Shown here: positions 26,901 to 35,237 of the stretch, in pieces
Numbering within the stretch: the stretch's first letter is position 1
How the letters are laid out: each line of letters opens with the position of its first letter
Source of the DNA: Gemmataceae bacterium
Lineage (GTDB): Bacteria > Planctomycetota > Planctomycetia > Gemmatales > Gemmataceae
Length of the DNA: 64,000 nt
Reading direction: 5' to 3'
Assembly: GCA_022842245.1 (NCBI GenBank)
Contig: JALHPZ010000005.1
Span: 28,969-92,968 of the forward strand
Position numbers and translations under genes: made by a program
The notes under the pieces: model-generated
The model's database searches: none
What the model was told of the DNA's origin: nothing
Seen by the model: the letters and a program-made list of their open reading frames with translations, nothing else

Positions 26901-28953
26901 GGCCGCCGCAGAGCTGCGCGTGGCCCGCATCCGCGCCTCCGGCTACTTCCGTGGCCAACGACTCGCGATGAACCAGACCACTGAGGTGAAAATCAACCGC
27001 CGGCCCGACCTCGTGGTCACCAACGTCAAACCCACCAAGCCCGCGGCGTTCGCCCTGCGCACCGACCGGGATTTCAGCCCGGGCGCCGTCAGCATCCTGC
27101 TCGACTACTCCAAGAGCATGGAACGATCCTGGGGTGAGAACGGTCCGGAAAAGAAGACGGCCATGCTTCGCGTTCTGGCGAACATCCTGAAGGAACTTCC
27201 GCCCACGACCGAATTGAAGATTCATGCCTTCACCGCCAGCGACGACACCCCCAACGATCCCAAGACCGCCATCATCTTCGACCACGAGCGGGACCGCGAG
27301 GATTTCCTGAACGCGCTCAACGCGACGAATGGCATCCTCCAGAAGCTCAAACTCAAGCCGGTCGGCGGGAATACGCCGCTCCTCGGCAACATGCGCGATA
27401 CGATCGACAATTTCAAGCGCGACAACGGCGGCAGCCGGACACTGATCGTCCTGACCGACGGCGCCGACACGACCTTCTACGACGAGGTGTTCACGGATTT
27501 CAAGGAATTCCCGAAGGCCGAACAGATCAACGATCCGATCCATGCCGACAAGAAATCGAAGCTGCTCGAACTGGTCCGCAAGGAGGTGAAGAAATTCGAC
27601 GAGGACGGACTGTTGGTCCAGATGGTCGTGTTCGGCGAGAACAAGGATGAGATCAGTCTGGCGAAGGAGATGTTTGAACCGCTCTCGAAATTCGAACGCG
27701 TGCCGGGGATCGTGAAGATCGCGGAAAACGAACAACAGCTGGCGAAGGAACTGGCCGAGTCGATTCGTCCCCGCCCGCGACTGCTGTTCCGCAACGGGTC
27801 CACGGTGCCCAACATTCCCTTCAGCGGTGTTCCGACGAATACGACTGATCAAGGCCCCGGATTGTTCTCCTGGCGCGGCACCGTCCCGGCCGATGCCTAT
27901 CAACTCAATTACTTCCGCACCAAACAGAACGTGGACTTCGAACCGGGAGACGCCTTCAGCATCCGCCTGCAGCGCGATGCGAGGGGGCGCCCGTTCTTCC
28001 TGCGCGAAATTTACTACCGCGACGTCGACCGCACGATCGGCCCCGACCGCATCGACAATACCCATCCCGACTGGCACCTCGCCGTGCCCGAGTTCGGCAA
28101 GGACAGCACGTCGAACAATGCGTTTCTGGTATCGAGCGCCGCGTTGGAATCGAAGCTGGCGACACCCGCACCGGGCATCGTCGAAACCGGCGAATCCGGC
28201 ACGCTCAAACAGATCAAGCCCGCCTTCGCCTGGTGGGAACTCACGCGAATCGACAAGGGACGCGAAGAGCGGTTCCCCGGGCCGATCGCCGTCAACAATT
28301 TCGATGGCCGAAACACTCAAGGCTGGCGGGTCGTGGCGAACAACGGCTCGAACTTCGATGGACTGGATACCTCGGAGTTCCGCCTGCGCGGCTGGGTCCG
28401 CAGCAACGACCTGCCTTTTTTCGGTACGCGCGCGCTCCGTGTCGGCCGCAAAGAACTCGAATCGGGTTTCCAGGACACCATCCAGGACGTGATCATCCGC
28501 GCGTCGCTCGAAACGATACCATTCGTGCGGCAGACCTCCCTCAACGTCGTTCTCCCGGACAAATACCTGCAGGATCGGGAAAAGACCGCAACGGTGCCCA
28601 AGCTCTGTCTGGTGGTGCGCGTCGAAGACAAGGCCGGTCGGCGTTTCCAGGTGCGCGTGGACCGGAAATTGGAAGTCGACGTGGCTGAACACCGCTATTT
28701 CCACGACCGCGAGGGCAATCAGCCCAACCCGAAGGTGGCCGCGTACACGGCCGTCTTCGGCGAAGTCAACGCCGACAATCTCGCGCGCCTCGGTGAAATT
28801 GAAATCGGGCTGGTGTCGGTTTCCGACGCGACGGCCGACGCGGACCCGCGCAACAAGCCGTTGAACGTAATCCTGCGCAACCCGGCCTCGCGGCTGCAAC
28901 CGCCGGAAATTCCGCTGCCGATCGATATTCCCCGAGACAAGCGCACGCCCTAA
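23923..28953 (+). CDS. Membrane-anchored caspase-like (non-catalytic) / von Willebrand A protein
   Basis: 1676 residues. A ~42-residue polar N-terminus precedes one transmembrane helix (about 45-67, FLIGGGCAAAGAIVWLILLL). Residues ~71-330 resemble a C14 caspase fold: FLAIAADP as strand 1, VVIYIGLHGG with His154 where the catalytic His should be, and KLVLLDTSRA (201-210) where family members have a D-x-C/DCC site. Thr/Ser replaces Cys, so protease activity is unlikely. A long helical, charged middle follows. A vWA domain (~1055-1290) has an intact MIDAS: DYSKS (Asp1061, Ser1063, Ser1065), a Thr in GGNTPLLG and TDGAD. The C-terminus is beta-rich. It is likely a large membrane-tethered sensor or scaffold. 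The second gene starts 16 bp downstream. Confidence 0.7.
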   Translation: MAGRNDEPGWRAAAGGPARKGKQHGWQQEDPESNVRSGTRRFKMLFLIGGGCAAAGAIVWLILLLMPGKRPGFLAIAADPREGITRLDIPYDPYGWLSAQRMLKWMTEAGTKDDQVPKVLAENPLWLDDQFDEWIEKAAADSDIDPVVIYIGLHGGVNSEGQPILYTGRDAPSPVRESDRPAVQLKKILDKLDEKAGKKRKLVLLDTSRALPDPNIGEISNDFVRAVKKHLAEDIAKRPTMTVVLAADDGERAWDSAHLGTTALAHGLLQSLSGSRAGSVGRENMSSYRADELFAAIKDDVVKWSKNNRATAQTPQVLPPLDDWRADPVRMEKYAERKFFKPRGNTPDIKDYLASGSASISTDLKDEWAAATALAGRQPAPATYTPIAWRRYRELLLRFERATLAGDQEGATVVKGILRTTREDIERGLDLKLESVDCQLPLAASLGLPTSRSLDAVAGAADLADAARQTLAAIGPSGQRPVEAHLPIMVNRYLREVLKSKEDGALATVWKPAVTTRLLAERAALAARANPADFPYSERLWPLVAKTVIEGDEARRRGEDRLHGDADQIASATAHFREADRLYREALALADRIQNPLRLRDEALADLPFLARWLVEADESGGTSTAIDQANRTMRELWTDTMELSQQIDRLPVDPASLAKPAEAVRTKLALLRRLANDRTQTAATADAPTNIQTIEHLLHLAPPLIAGDDRQRLINRARTIEKTLAETVTDFAGETPRNSEKVIRRMFAIAQSLGGEWYAWTATQPELPKIEATLKASDENLFAGTPKLMSAFATHRQRQAEFTKHPDGGPTERALAELFSRLAVPFSVFPNPEPATINARRRWKAMLEGQARRIALDHWYDEAGQPFFTGQIVPKYLADAKKLGEILGDRETTPSDDERETARILAVKPLSLRCLDADATAIRWTTERERSLRYALQTTPYGVPGDGVLSWLSDEPDLLELNVASRQLVDLRKPLEGGGPQVAIRTGPRIEEAAAELRVARIRASGYFRGQRLAMNQTTEVKINRRPDLVVTNVKPTKPAAFALRTDRDFSPGAVSILLDYSKSMERSWGENGPEKKTAMLRVLANILKELPPTTELKIHAFTASDDTPNDPKTAIIFDHERDREDFLNALNATNGILQKLKLKPVGGNTPLLGNMRDTIDNFKRDNGGSRTLIVLTDGADTTFYDEVFTDFKEFPKAEQINDPIHADKKSKLLELVRKEVKKFDEDGLLVQMVVFGENKDEISLAKEMFEPLSKFERVPGIVKIAENEQQLAKELAESIRPRPRLLFRNGSTVPNIPFSGVPTNTTDQGPGLFSWRGTVPADAYQLNYFRTKQNVDFEPGDAFSIRLQRDARGRPFFLREIYYRDVDRTIGPDRIDNTHPDWHLAVPEFGKDSTSNNAFLVSSAALESKLATPAPGIVETGESGTLKQIKPAFAWWELTRIDKGREERFPGPIAVNNFDGRNTQGWRVVANNGSNFDGLDTSEFRLRGWVRSNDLPFFGTRALRVGRKELESGFQDTIQDVIIRASLETIPFVRQTSLNVVLPDKYLQDREKTATVPKLCLVVRVEDKAGRRFQVRVDRKLEVDVAEHRYFHDREGNQPNPKVAAYTAVFGEVNADNLARLGEIEIGLVSVSDATADADPRNKPLNVILRNPASRLQPPEIPLPIDIPRDKRTP

Positions 28954-28968
28954 CTTGCGAGACCCCTC

Positions 28969-31788
28969 ATGGCGGAACCGGTCGAGAACCCGAACCCGGA
29001 CCAGCCGGCGCCACCCAAGCGCGTCGGACCGACCCCGAACTGGATGACCGCCGGGGGGCCGGCCCCGGTCGGTCGCGGCAAGGCGTTGTTCGTCGGCCTG
29101 ATGCTGATCGTTGCGGTCGCCGGCATCTTGTTGGGCATCCTTCTGGTTCCCGCTCAACCCGTCAACGCCTACCTCGTTTCCCTGCCGTTTTCGATCTACG
29201 AAGATACGTCCCTGCCCCCGGTGGCCTACGCGCGACAGGATGCGGAACTCCTGGTCGATACCCTGCCGAAGAATGCGGAGAACGCCTACAACGCCGGCGA
29301 ACTCGAACCGCTGCGCAACAAGCTCAAAGCCATCGCCGAGGGAAAGATCCGTCTGGAGCCGGGCGAGAGCAATGCGAAGAAGCTGGAAGATGGCCAGCCG
29401 TTCATCTTCCATGTGGTCGGTCACGCGGCCCTCGCCGACGACGCGGTGCACATCCTGCCCTTGAAAGCCGACCCCGACGATCCGAAAACCTGGCTGCCCC
29501 TCGCGGATCTCGTGAAGGCACTGGCGGATTGCCCGACGAAGAAGAAGCTGCTCCTGCTCGATTTGAGCCGGCCACGGTCCAACGCGTTCCTCGGCCCACT
29601 CGCGGACGAGGTGACGCCGAAACTCCATGAATGGCTGGCGAAGAAGCGGGCCGAACTTCCGTGCCCCGTCATTGTTTCGTGCTCGCCGGGCGAAGAGAGT
29701 CTGGTGATCCCCCAGGTCGGGGCTTCCGCGTTCGCGTTTTATCTCGCCGAGGGCCTGCGCGGCGCGGCGGACGGATATGGCACCGCCGCGCCGGACAAAA
29801 AGATCAAGGTCCGCGAACTCGCCGAGTTCGTCCGTGTCCGCATCGCCCGATGGGCGCGCCAGAATCGAGACCTGCCTCAGTTGGCCAAGATCTACGAGCC
29901 GACCGAATTCCAGGATTTCGATTTGATGCTGGACGTACCGGCCCCGATTCTCGAAGACCCAGAACCTCAAAAACGCCCCTTCACAAAAATCGGTGTGTCC
30001 GAAGGCTGGACGGCGCGCGGCGACCTCTCCGGCGACGCCGTGCGTCGGTCCGCTCCGGTGCTCGCCCGCTGGGCCGCAACTTCGATCCGCGCCGAACAGG
30101 TCTACGCCGCGAATCCGGCCGACCCGCGGGTCGCCGACGCGGCCCGGGCCGCCGCAGCCTGGTGGGAGGAGGTCCGCCGCGCCGCCAGCCCGCCCGACGT
30201 TCTGGCGTATCGATCGCTCGCCAATGTCGCCGTTCCGCCGCCGCCCACCCTACCGGCCGGATCGCCACCGATGCCCGACCCGGTCGCCGTTTTTCGCGCC
30301 GCGCTCGACCGCCACGCGCGGGCCGCGCTCCCCGAAACCGGGACCAAGATCGATGACGGCGAAATGGCCAAGGCCAAGGGCGATTTCGAAATGTCCTCCG
30401 GCGCATTGGAACCCGCCATCGCCGCGAAACTCGTCTGGGTCTGGTTGTTGGATCGTTTTCCGGAGAACGCGCAGCCCCGCGCCCGCGATCTCGCTTTCGC
30501 CGGCAACGCCATCACATATGTCCTTCGCAACGAGGCGGAACTCGTGGTGGAAGCGGCGGCCCTGAAACGGGTCACGGCGCTGGAAGGGCCCCCGTTCGAG
30601 CGCCCGGAAGCCCGCGCCACGATCCTGAAATTGCTCCGTTTGGAAGCCGCCGCGGCGAAGGCGCTGAAGCGCGGCTCGCCCGGCTTTCTCTGGGTCCGTC
30701 CGTTCGCGGACTCCGCGGACGACGCCAAACTCGCGGCCGAAGGATTGCTGTTCCGCGCAACGACGCGCGCCGAAGTCGAATCGGCCGACAAGGCCATCGA
30801 CGCCGCCCGCGCCTTGTTCGAGGATGTGGACGATCGCCTGGGGACGCTCGCCGCGGCCCGCGACGCCGTCGAGGACGCCTTGGCGGCGCTGGCGGGCACG
30901 GCGCTCTCTCAGTCGGAATTCGACTGGCCGATTTCGAACGATCGCGAAGCCGCGACCTTTAAGGACTGGACTGATCTCGCGAATCGGACGCGTGGGCTGG
31001 CCGATGAACTCTACCGATCGGCCCCCGCCGTCTGGGATGTTGCGGCTCTGAAACGCTCAACGCGCGACGTCGCGGAGGGCGCGAAAAAGCTCCAACGCGA
31101 TACGATCGCCGCGGCGGCCAAGCGATTCGCGGACGCCGCGCCGTCCGCCCGCCCGGTCGATCTCCGCCGCTACCACGCCGCACTCCTCACGTCGACGCTG
31201 GCCGGCACCGATCGCGCTCCGGTCTGGGACGCGGCCGAAGCGATCATGGAGCGGCTCCACCTCGCCACCCGCAAGGACGCCGACTTGCTGGACAACGAAG
31301 CCCGCACCGTGACCAAGCCTCCGACGCTGCCCGCACCCCTGCCCGACGGCCGCGCCCGCCGCGCCGAAATCAGCGTGCGACTGCTGGAACTCGGTGCCCA
31401 CCCCGCGGCCGGCAAGCTGCGCGCGGTCCTCGACGATGTCCGCCGCGGGGAATCCTCCGAGAAGTGGCGGAGCCTCGGCGTCGAACTCCGCCGCGCCTGG
31501 AACCGATCGGCGTTCGGCAAGCTGCTTTCGGATTCGACGGACCTCGACTGGCTCGATCGCCTCGCCCGGATCGTGCCTCCGGGCTTGTGGCAGGATGCGC
31601 CGGACATATCGACCGCGCCGGATTGGCGGACTGCGCCGGCACGTCGGCGCAGCCGCGATGAGGAGGCCTGGCGCGCCTGGCTCGCTTCCCACTACCGAAA
31701 ATACGCTACGGCCCGCACCGACGTACCCGGCGCGGCCTCTCGATACCAGAAGGCGGCCCAGGATGCCGACCGCAAACCCCGGAACTAG
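28969..31788 (+). CDS. Membrane-anchored caspase-like (non-catalytic) protein
   Basis: 939 residues, sharing layout with the gene before it: a Pro-rich cytosolic N-terminus, one transmembrane helix (~40-60, FVGLMLIVAVAGILLGILLV) and then a caspase-like segment. FIFHVVGHAAL carries His162 at the catalytic-His position, and KLLLLDLSRPRSN has Ser200 where the catalytic Cys is expected. PVIVSCSPGEESL and YLAEGLRGAADG match the later strands and the helix of that fold. The remaining ~600 residues are Ala/Arg-rich helices with no recognised domain. The 16-bp gap from the first gene indicates cotranscription. It is probably a paralogous partner; there is no vWA domain. Confidence 0.65.
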   Translation: MAEPVENPNPDQPAPPKRVGPTPNWMTAGGPAPVGRGKALFVGLMLIVAVAGILLGILLVPAQPVNAYLVSLPFSIYEDTSLPPVAYARQDAELLVDTLPKNAENAYNAGELEPLRNKLKAIAEGKIRLEPGESNAKKLEDGQPFIFHVVGHAALADDAVHILPLKADPDDPKTWLPLADLVKALADCPTKKKLLLLDLSRPRSNAFLGPLADEVTPKLHEWLAKKRAELPCPVIVSCSPGEESLVIPQVGASAFAFYLAEGLRGAADGYGTAAPDKKIKVRELAEFVRVRIARWARQNRDLPQLAKIYEPTEFQDFDLMLDVPAPILEDPEPQKRPFTKIGVSEGWTARGDLSGDAVRRSAPVLARWAATSIRAEQVYAANPADPRVADAARAAAAWWEEVRRAASPPDVLAYRSLANVAVPPPPTLPAGSPPMPDPVAVFRAALDRHARAALPETGTKIDDGEMAKAKGDFEMSSGALEPAIAAKLVWVWLLDRFPENAQPRARDLAFAGNAITYVLRNEAELVVEAAALKRVTALEGPPFERPEARATILKLLRLEAAAAKALKRGSPGFLWVRPFADSADDAKLAAEGLLFRATTRAEVESADKAIDAARALFEDVDDRLGTLAAARDAVEDALAALAGTALSQSEFDWPISNDREAATFKDWTDLANRTRGLADELYRSAPAVWDVAALKRSTRDVAEGAKKLQRDTIAAAAKRFADAAPSARPVDLRRYHAALLTSTLAGTDRAPVWDAAEAIMERLHLATRKDADLLDNEARTVTKPPTLPAPLPDGRARRAEISVRLLELGAHPAAGKLRAVLDDVRRGESSEKWRSLGVELRRAWNRSAFGKLLSDSTDLDWLDRLARIVPPGLWQDAPDISTAPDWRTAPARRRSRDEEAWRAWLASHYRKYATARTDVPGAASRYQKAAQDADRKPRN

Positions 31789-31837
31789 CGCACAATGGAG
31801 GATCGGGACGTTCCGACCACGAAAGGATGATGCCATC

Positions 31838-33679
31838 ATGACGATTCGCACGGCCCTCCTCGCGGGGGTCTGGCTGGCGATGATCGCCGCCAACTCCGGC
31901 GCGGCCGAATTCCCCACCAACCGCGTCTACGCTTTCTTCAGCGATTCACCGACCCTGGATGCCCGCGTCAAGCCGACGCCGGGCGAAGGCGGCATCACCC
32001 AGATCCTCCGTCTCCGACCCAATACCGACCAGTCCGCGTACGTCTACGCCTTCAACCCGAAGGACGACGACGCCACCGTCACGGTCGTTCTCTCCTCCAG
32101 CTACAACGCCGGCAGCGAGATCGCTCGCACGGCTCAACCGGTGGTCGTCCCCTCCAAGCAGGTGGTGAAGATCGCCCTGGCCGGCCGGGCCGCCCCCGCG
32201 CCGACGACGGCGGCAAAGGACGCCAAGGAGCCCCTGCCGTCCGGAACACGGTTGAATGACCAGGACAAGCTTTATCTGCGTGTCGAAGAAAAGGCCGATC
32301 GGCCCGCCAAGAACGACGAAGACCGGAAATACGAAGAGTTCCAGATCAACGTCTCCGATTCCTTCGCCGGCACGTTCAGCGTCGAACCGATCGAACCTGT
32401 CAGCCCGGGTTCGATCACCCTCAAGGTCAAGTTCAAGAAACAAGTCGACAACCCGCTCTTCAACTACTCGCCGGCCAAGGTCCGACTGGACCTGCGACCC
32501 GACTATAACACCGGCATCGATCCCAACAGCGTTGGCGAAGGCACCTTCGAAGCCGAGGTTCCGGTCGAGGGCGAGGCGACGCTCCATGCGGAAGGGATCA
32601 AGTTCGACAATGCCTCCGGCAAGCCGGCGACCGTCTTCGTGTCGGTGGACGGCTACGAACGGGCCTTCGCTTTCGCTACCGATTTCAAGTCCTCGCCGAC
32701 CGCGCAGAAAACGCCATTCGTAAATGTCAGACTCTCGACGCGTTTCCAGGTTCCCGGTAAACCCGCGATCGTGACGGTCGAGGCCGACGACAACACCAAG
32801 GACACCGTGCTCTCGATCGATCGCGTCGGCAATCAGAAGTTCGAAGTCATCCGCAACTATGAGAAGAAATCCCGCGAGAAGGCGGTCTACGTCAGCGCCG
32901 GCGGCGAGGGCGACGCCGTAAAGCTGCACCCGATCGTGCGGGACTGGACGTACGAATTCGCCACCGCCAACGTCGCCGGCGTCCGCACCTTCGAAGTACG
33001 CAACGGCACGAACCCGCCGGCGATCGGCAAGCTCGTCATCGACCGCACCGCGCCCGCGAAGGTCGCGCTTGTGCCGCCGGCGAAGGAAAAACTGTTAGTT
33101 GGATCGGAACACGTCCTCCAGGCGACCGGCGAAGATGCAGAATCCGATGTCGCGGCCGTGTACTTCTACATTGGCGACGCGCCGGCCGCGGATGGCAAGC
33201 CGGCCGGCGGCAGCAAGGTGGCCAGGGGAACCCGGAAAGCCGATGGAACCTGGATCGCCCGCGATCCCCTTCGCCTGCCCGAGACCAAAGGCGACGTGAA
33301 GCTCGGCGTGCTCGTGGTCAATCGGGTCGGCCTTGCCTCCGCGGCCGACGCCATCGTCTATGTCCGCGAGCCGGAAAAACCCAAGGAAGAGAAGGCCGAG
33401 GAAAAAGCCAAGAAAACGACCGGATCGATCGAAGGCGTGGTGATGCACTCCATCCGGCCGCAGCCGGACCTGCCGGTCACCCTGCGAGATGCGGCCGGCA
33501 AGGAACTCAAGAAGACCACCACGAACTCCAGCGGGAAGTTCGAGTTCAAGGACCTCCCGCCGGGCGAGTATATCGTGTCGTCCGTCAAGAAGGCCGATCT
33601 CAATTCGAACGGATCGCAAACCGTGACGGTGGAGGCCGGCGACAAACCCGCCAAGGCGGAAATCGCCATCAAGCGATAA
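31838..33679 (+). CDS. Secreted beta-sandwich protein with C-terminal carboxypeptidase-regulatory-like domain
   Basis: 613 residues from ATG 31838 (GAAAGGA about 10 nt upstream acts as RBS; two nearby ATGs are out of frame). A signal peptide (IRTALLAGVWLAMIAANSGA) leads into a long series of beta-rich Ig-like stretches (VKFKKQVDNPLFNYSPAKVR; ATVFVSVDGYERAFAFATDF; VIDRTAPAKVALVPPAKEK). A Lys/Glu linker (EPEKPKEEKAEEKAKK) separates them from a C-terminal CarboxypepD_reg/CnaB-like domain: GSIEGVVMHSIRPQPDLPVT and GKFEFKDLPPGEYIVSSVKK. It is exported and likely cell-surface. It begins 50 bp after the pseudo-caspase pair and is probably the third member of the same operon. Confidence 0.72.
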   Translation: MTIRTALLAGVWLAMIAANSGAAEFPTNRVYAFFSDSPTLDARVKPTPGEGGITQILRLRPNTDQSAYVYAFNPKDDDATVTVVLSSSYNAGSEIARTAQPVVVPSKQVVKIALAGRAAPAPTTAAKDAKEPLPSGTRLNDQDKLYLRVEEKADRPAKNDEDRKYEEFQINVSDSFAGTFSVEPIEPVSPGSITLKVKFKKQVDNPLFNYSPAKVRLDLRPDYNTGIDPNSVGEGTFEAEVPVEGEATLHAEGIKFDNASGKPATVFVSVDGYERAFAFATDFKSSPTAQKTPFVNVRLSTRFQVPGKPAIVTVEADDNTKDTVLSIDRVGNQKFEVIRNYEKKSREKAVYVSAGGEGDAVKLHPIVRDWTYEFATANVAGVRTFEVRNGTNPPAIGKLVIDRTAPAKVALVPPAKEKLLVGSEHVLQATGEDAESDVAAVYFYIGDAPAADGKPAGGSKVARGTRKADGTWIARDPLRLPETKGDVKLGVLVVNRVGLASAADAIVYVREPEKPKEEKAEEKAKKTTGSIEGVVMHSIRPQPDLPVTLRDAAGKELKKTTTNSSGKFEFKDLPPGEYIVSSVKKADLNSNGSQTVTVEAGDKPAKAEIAIKR

Positions 33680-33699
33680 CTATGGTCGGATAGCGAACC

Positions 33700-33734
33700 G
33701 AAGGGCGGGCAACTGAACCAGTTGGCCGCCCTTC
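33700..33734. terminator. Bidirectional terminator between convergent genes
   Basis: GAAGGGCGGGCAACTG (33700-33715) and CAGTTGGCCGCCCTTC (33719-33734) make a 16-bp stem with one mismatch and a 3-nt loop. It ends the plus-strand secreted-protein gene (stop at 33679) and the minus-strand membrane gene (stop at 33756), sitting about 20 bp from each. Confidence 0.75.
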
Positions 33735-33755
33735 CCATTTCCATGCTGGGCATCA

Positions 33756-34220
33756 TCATGACACGGCCGGGAGTCGGATCAGGTTCCATGTCTGCGCCAG
33801 CAGCAACCCGCCCCGGATCGTCCAGGCGACGGTGCGGATCCAGTTCGTTCGCACGAGGCGGCGGTGCGTGGCCGGTTCGAACACGCACCCCAGTCGTTCG
33901 TGGCACGGAACCTGAACGAGCCAGGTCGAAAGCCAGATCACGATGATCAACCCGAAGGAGAAAACGAGAACGGAAAGCGAGAGACCTGAGGGGCGGACGA
34001 AGAACAGGATCAGGCCCGATCCGACCTCGGTCAGCATCGTCGGGGCGACCAGCCAGGTAATGAGCCGGGTGTGACTCCGAGAGTAGTCGTGGAACCGTTC
34101 GGTCCCGACGAGTGCGAAGAGCGGGTAGTGCACCACCTGCACGACCCAGATCAGGCCGACGAGGAAGATCGTCGTGGCCACGTGAACTAGCCAGATCGTA
34201 TTCGCGTGGTACTCAAACAC
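33756..34220 (-). CDS. Four-helix membrane protein, unknown
   Basis: 154 residues with about four membrane helices. The first half carries IWLVHVATTIFLVGLIWVVQ and VVHYPLFALVGTERFHDYSR, resembling the small family whose first helix ends in a VQxVHYPLF motif, with conserved His/Arg in the loop (RSHTRLITW). Later helices: LTEVGSGLILFFV, VLVFSFGLIIVIWLS, and a last amphipathic stretch. No function is known. It overlaps the upstream SRPBCC gene by 8 nt (34213-34220), so translation is probably coupled. Confidence 0.65.
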   Translation of the reverse strand: MFEYHANTIWLVHVATTIFLVGLIWVVQVVHYPLFALVGTERFHDYSRSHTRLITWLVAPTMLTEVGSGLILFFVRPSGLSLSVLVFSFGLIIVIWLSTWLVQVPCHERLGCVFEPATHRRLVRTNWIRTVAWTIRGGLLLAQTWNLIRLPAVS

Positions 34221-35139
34221 GGGCGGCCGCCTCCGAGGCGGTCACCGCGTCTCGGGTCGCCTTGTGTCGGTACTCGAACATCGCCTGCAGTTTCCGGCGG
34301 ACCAGCCAGCTGCCCAACCACCGGCCCCACCAGCCGAACGGCAAGGCGTAGGCGATTTCGTCGCGCAGGACGGTCCCGCCTTCGCCATCATCTCGGAAAC
34401 GGTGTCGGTGGTGCCAGTGCTCGAACGGGCCGGATTCCTGTCGGTCGGCGAACAGACGCGGAGGATCATATTCCGTGTGCACCGCCACCCATGTGAGCGG
34501 TATGCCCAACAGGCTGCCACGAAGAACCACCCGCGTGCCGGGTTCGAGGGATGTAGGGGCCGCCACGACTCGCAAGGGTTCGCCGGGCGGCAGCAATTTC
34601 GTCAGCGCGTCGGCCTGCTCGTGAAAGCGAAAGACCTCCTCCGGGCTGGCGGATATCCGGCTCTCCTTCACGAAGGATTGGATCTCGAGCTCACGCGGAT
34701 CGCGAAGGGGGCGATGGAGGAAGGCGTCCCAGAGGATGAGCGCGAACGGTATCCACCAGACCAGATCGTTCGTGAGAATGGTAAGACCGAAGCCCGGCGG
34801 AAAAACGCCGCGGGCCAGCGCCACGGCGAAACCGATCGGGCCGAAGATCTTGCCGAGCAGACCGACGAGCACGATGGGCCAGTGCCGGCGGGGATCGTTC
34901 GCGGCGATCCAGTAGCCGATGCCGTAGACGCCGACGATCATGCCGACGCACTGCCAGATCTCCGGGTAGTTCGGGCGCGGCATGCCGAAGAGATCGAACA
35001 GGAGGTTCGGAAATGCGATGACCGCGCAGCCCCAGGCCAGATTGTATGCCCCGGCGCAGCGGAGCCAGATTCTGGCCCAGGCGGCTTCCGAAGCCGAACT
35101 GTCGCTTGCAGACATACGTACCGGTCGCAATTGGTTCAT
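34213..35139 (-). CDS. Membrane domain - SRPBCC fusion protein
   Basis: 308 residues from ATG 35139 (35115 is an alternative). The N-terminal half has several membrane helices (RCAGAYNLAWGCAVIAFPNL, IWQCVGMIVGVYGIGYWIAA, IVLVGLLGKIFGPIGFAVAL, FGLTILTNDLVWWIPFALIL). From about residue 150 a soluble SRPBCC/START-like ligand-binding domain begins: FVKESRISASPEEVFRFHEQ, FEHWHHRHRFRDDGEGGTVL and IAYALPFGWWGRWLGSWLVR are typical of the cell-division-inhibitor-like subgroup. Joining a membrane domain to SRPBCC in one chain is unusual and suggests a lipid- or isoprenoid-binding membrane protein. It overlaps the next gene by 8 nt. Confidence 0.75.
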   Translation of the reverse strand: MNQLRPVRMSASDSSASEAAWARIWLRCAGAYNLAWGCAVIAFPNLLFDLFGMPRPNYPEIWQCVGMIVGVYGIGYWIAANDPRRHWPIVLVGLLGKIFGPIGFAVALARGVFPPGFGLTILTNDLVWWIPFALILWDAFLHRPLRDPRELEIQSFVKESRISASPEEVFRFHEQADALTKLLPPGEPLRVVAAPTSLEPGTRVVLRGSLLGIPLTWVAVHTEYDPPRLFADRQESGPFEHWHHRHRFRDDGEGGTVLRDEIAYALPFGWWGRWLGSWLVRRKLQAMFEYRHKATRDAVTASEAAARV

Positions 35140-35237
35140 ACTGCATGATAGACGCCTCGCGGAAATGAATTCCCTTGACGGATCACGCTTGGAATTGCCC
35201 CACGTCGAAATGAAAGACGAGATATCCGATGCGAGGC

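Noticed and set aside
24883..29970. 1695-codon open frame on the minus strand under the pseudo-caspase genes
   Set aside because: It is antisense to two genes with clear domains, and its composition is rich in Arg, Gly and Val without any fold. Long antisense frames are expected in high-GC planctomycete DNA.
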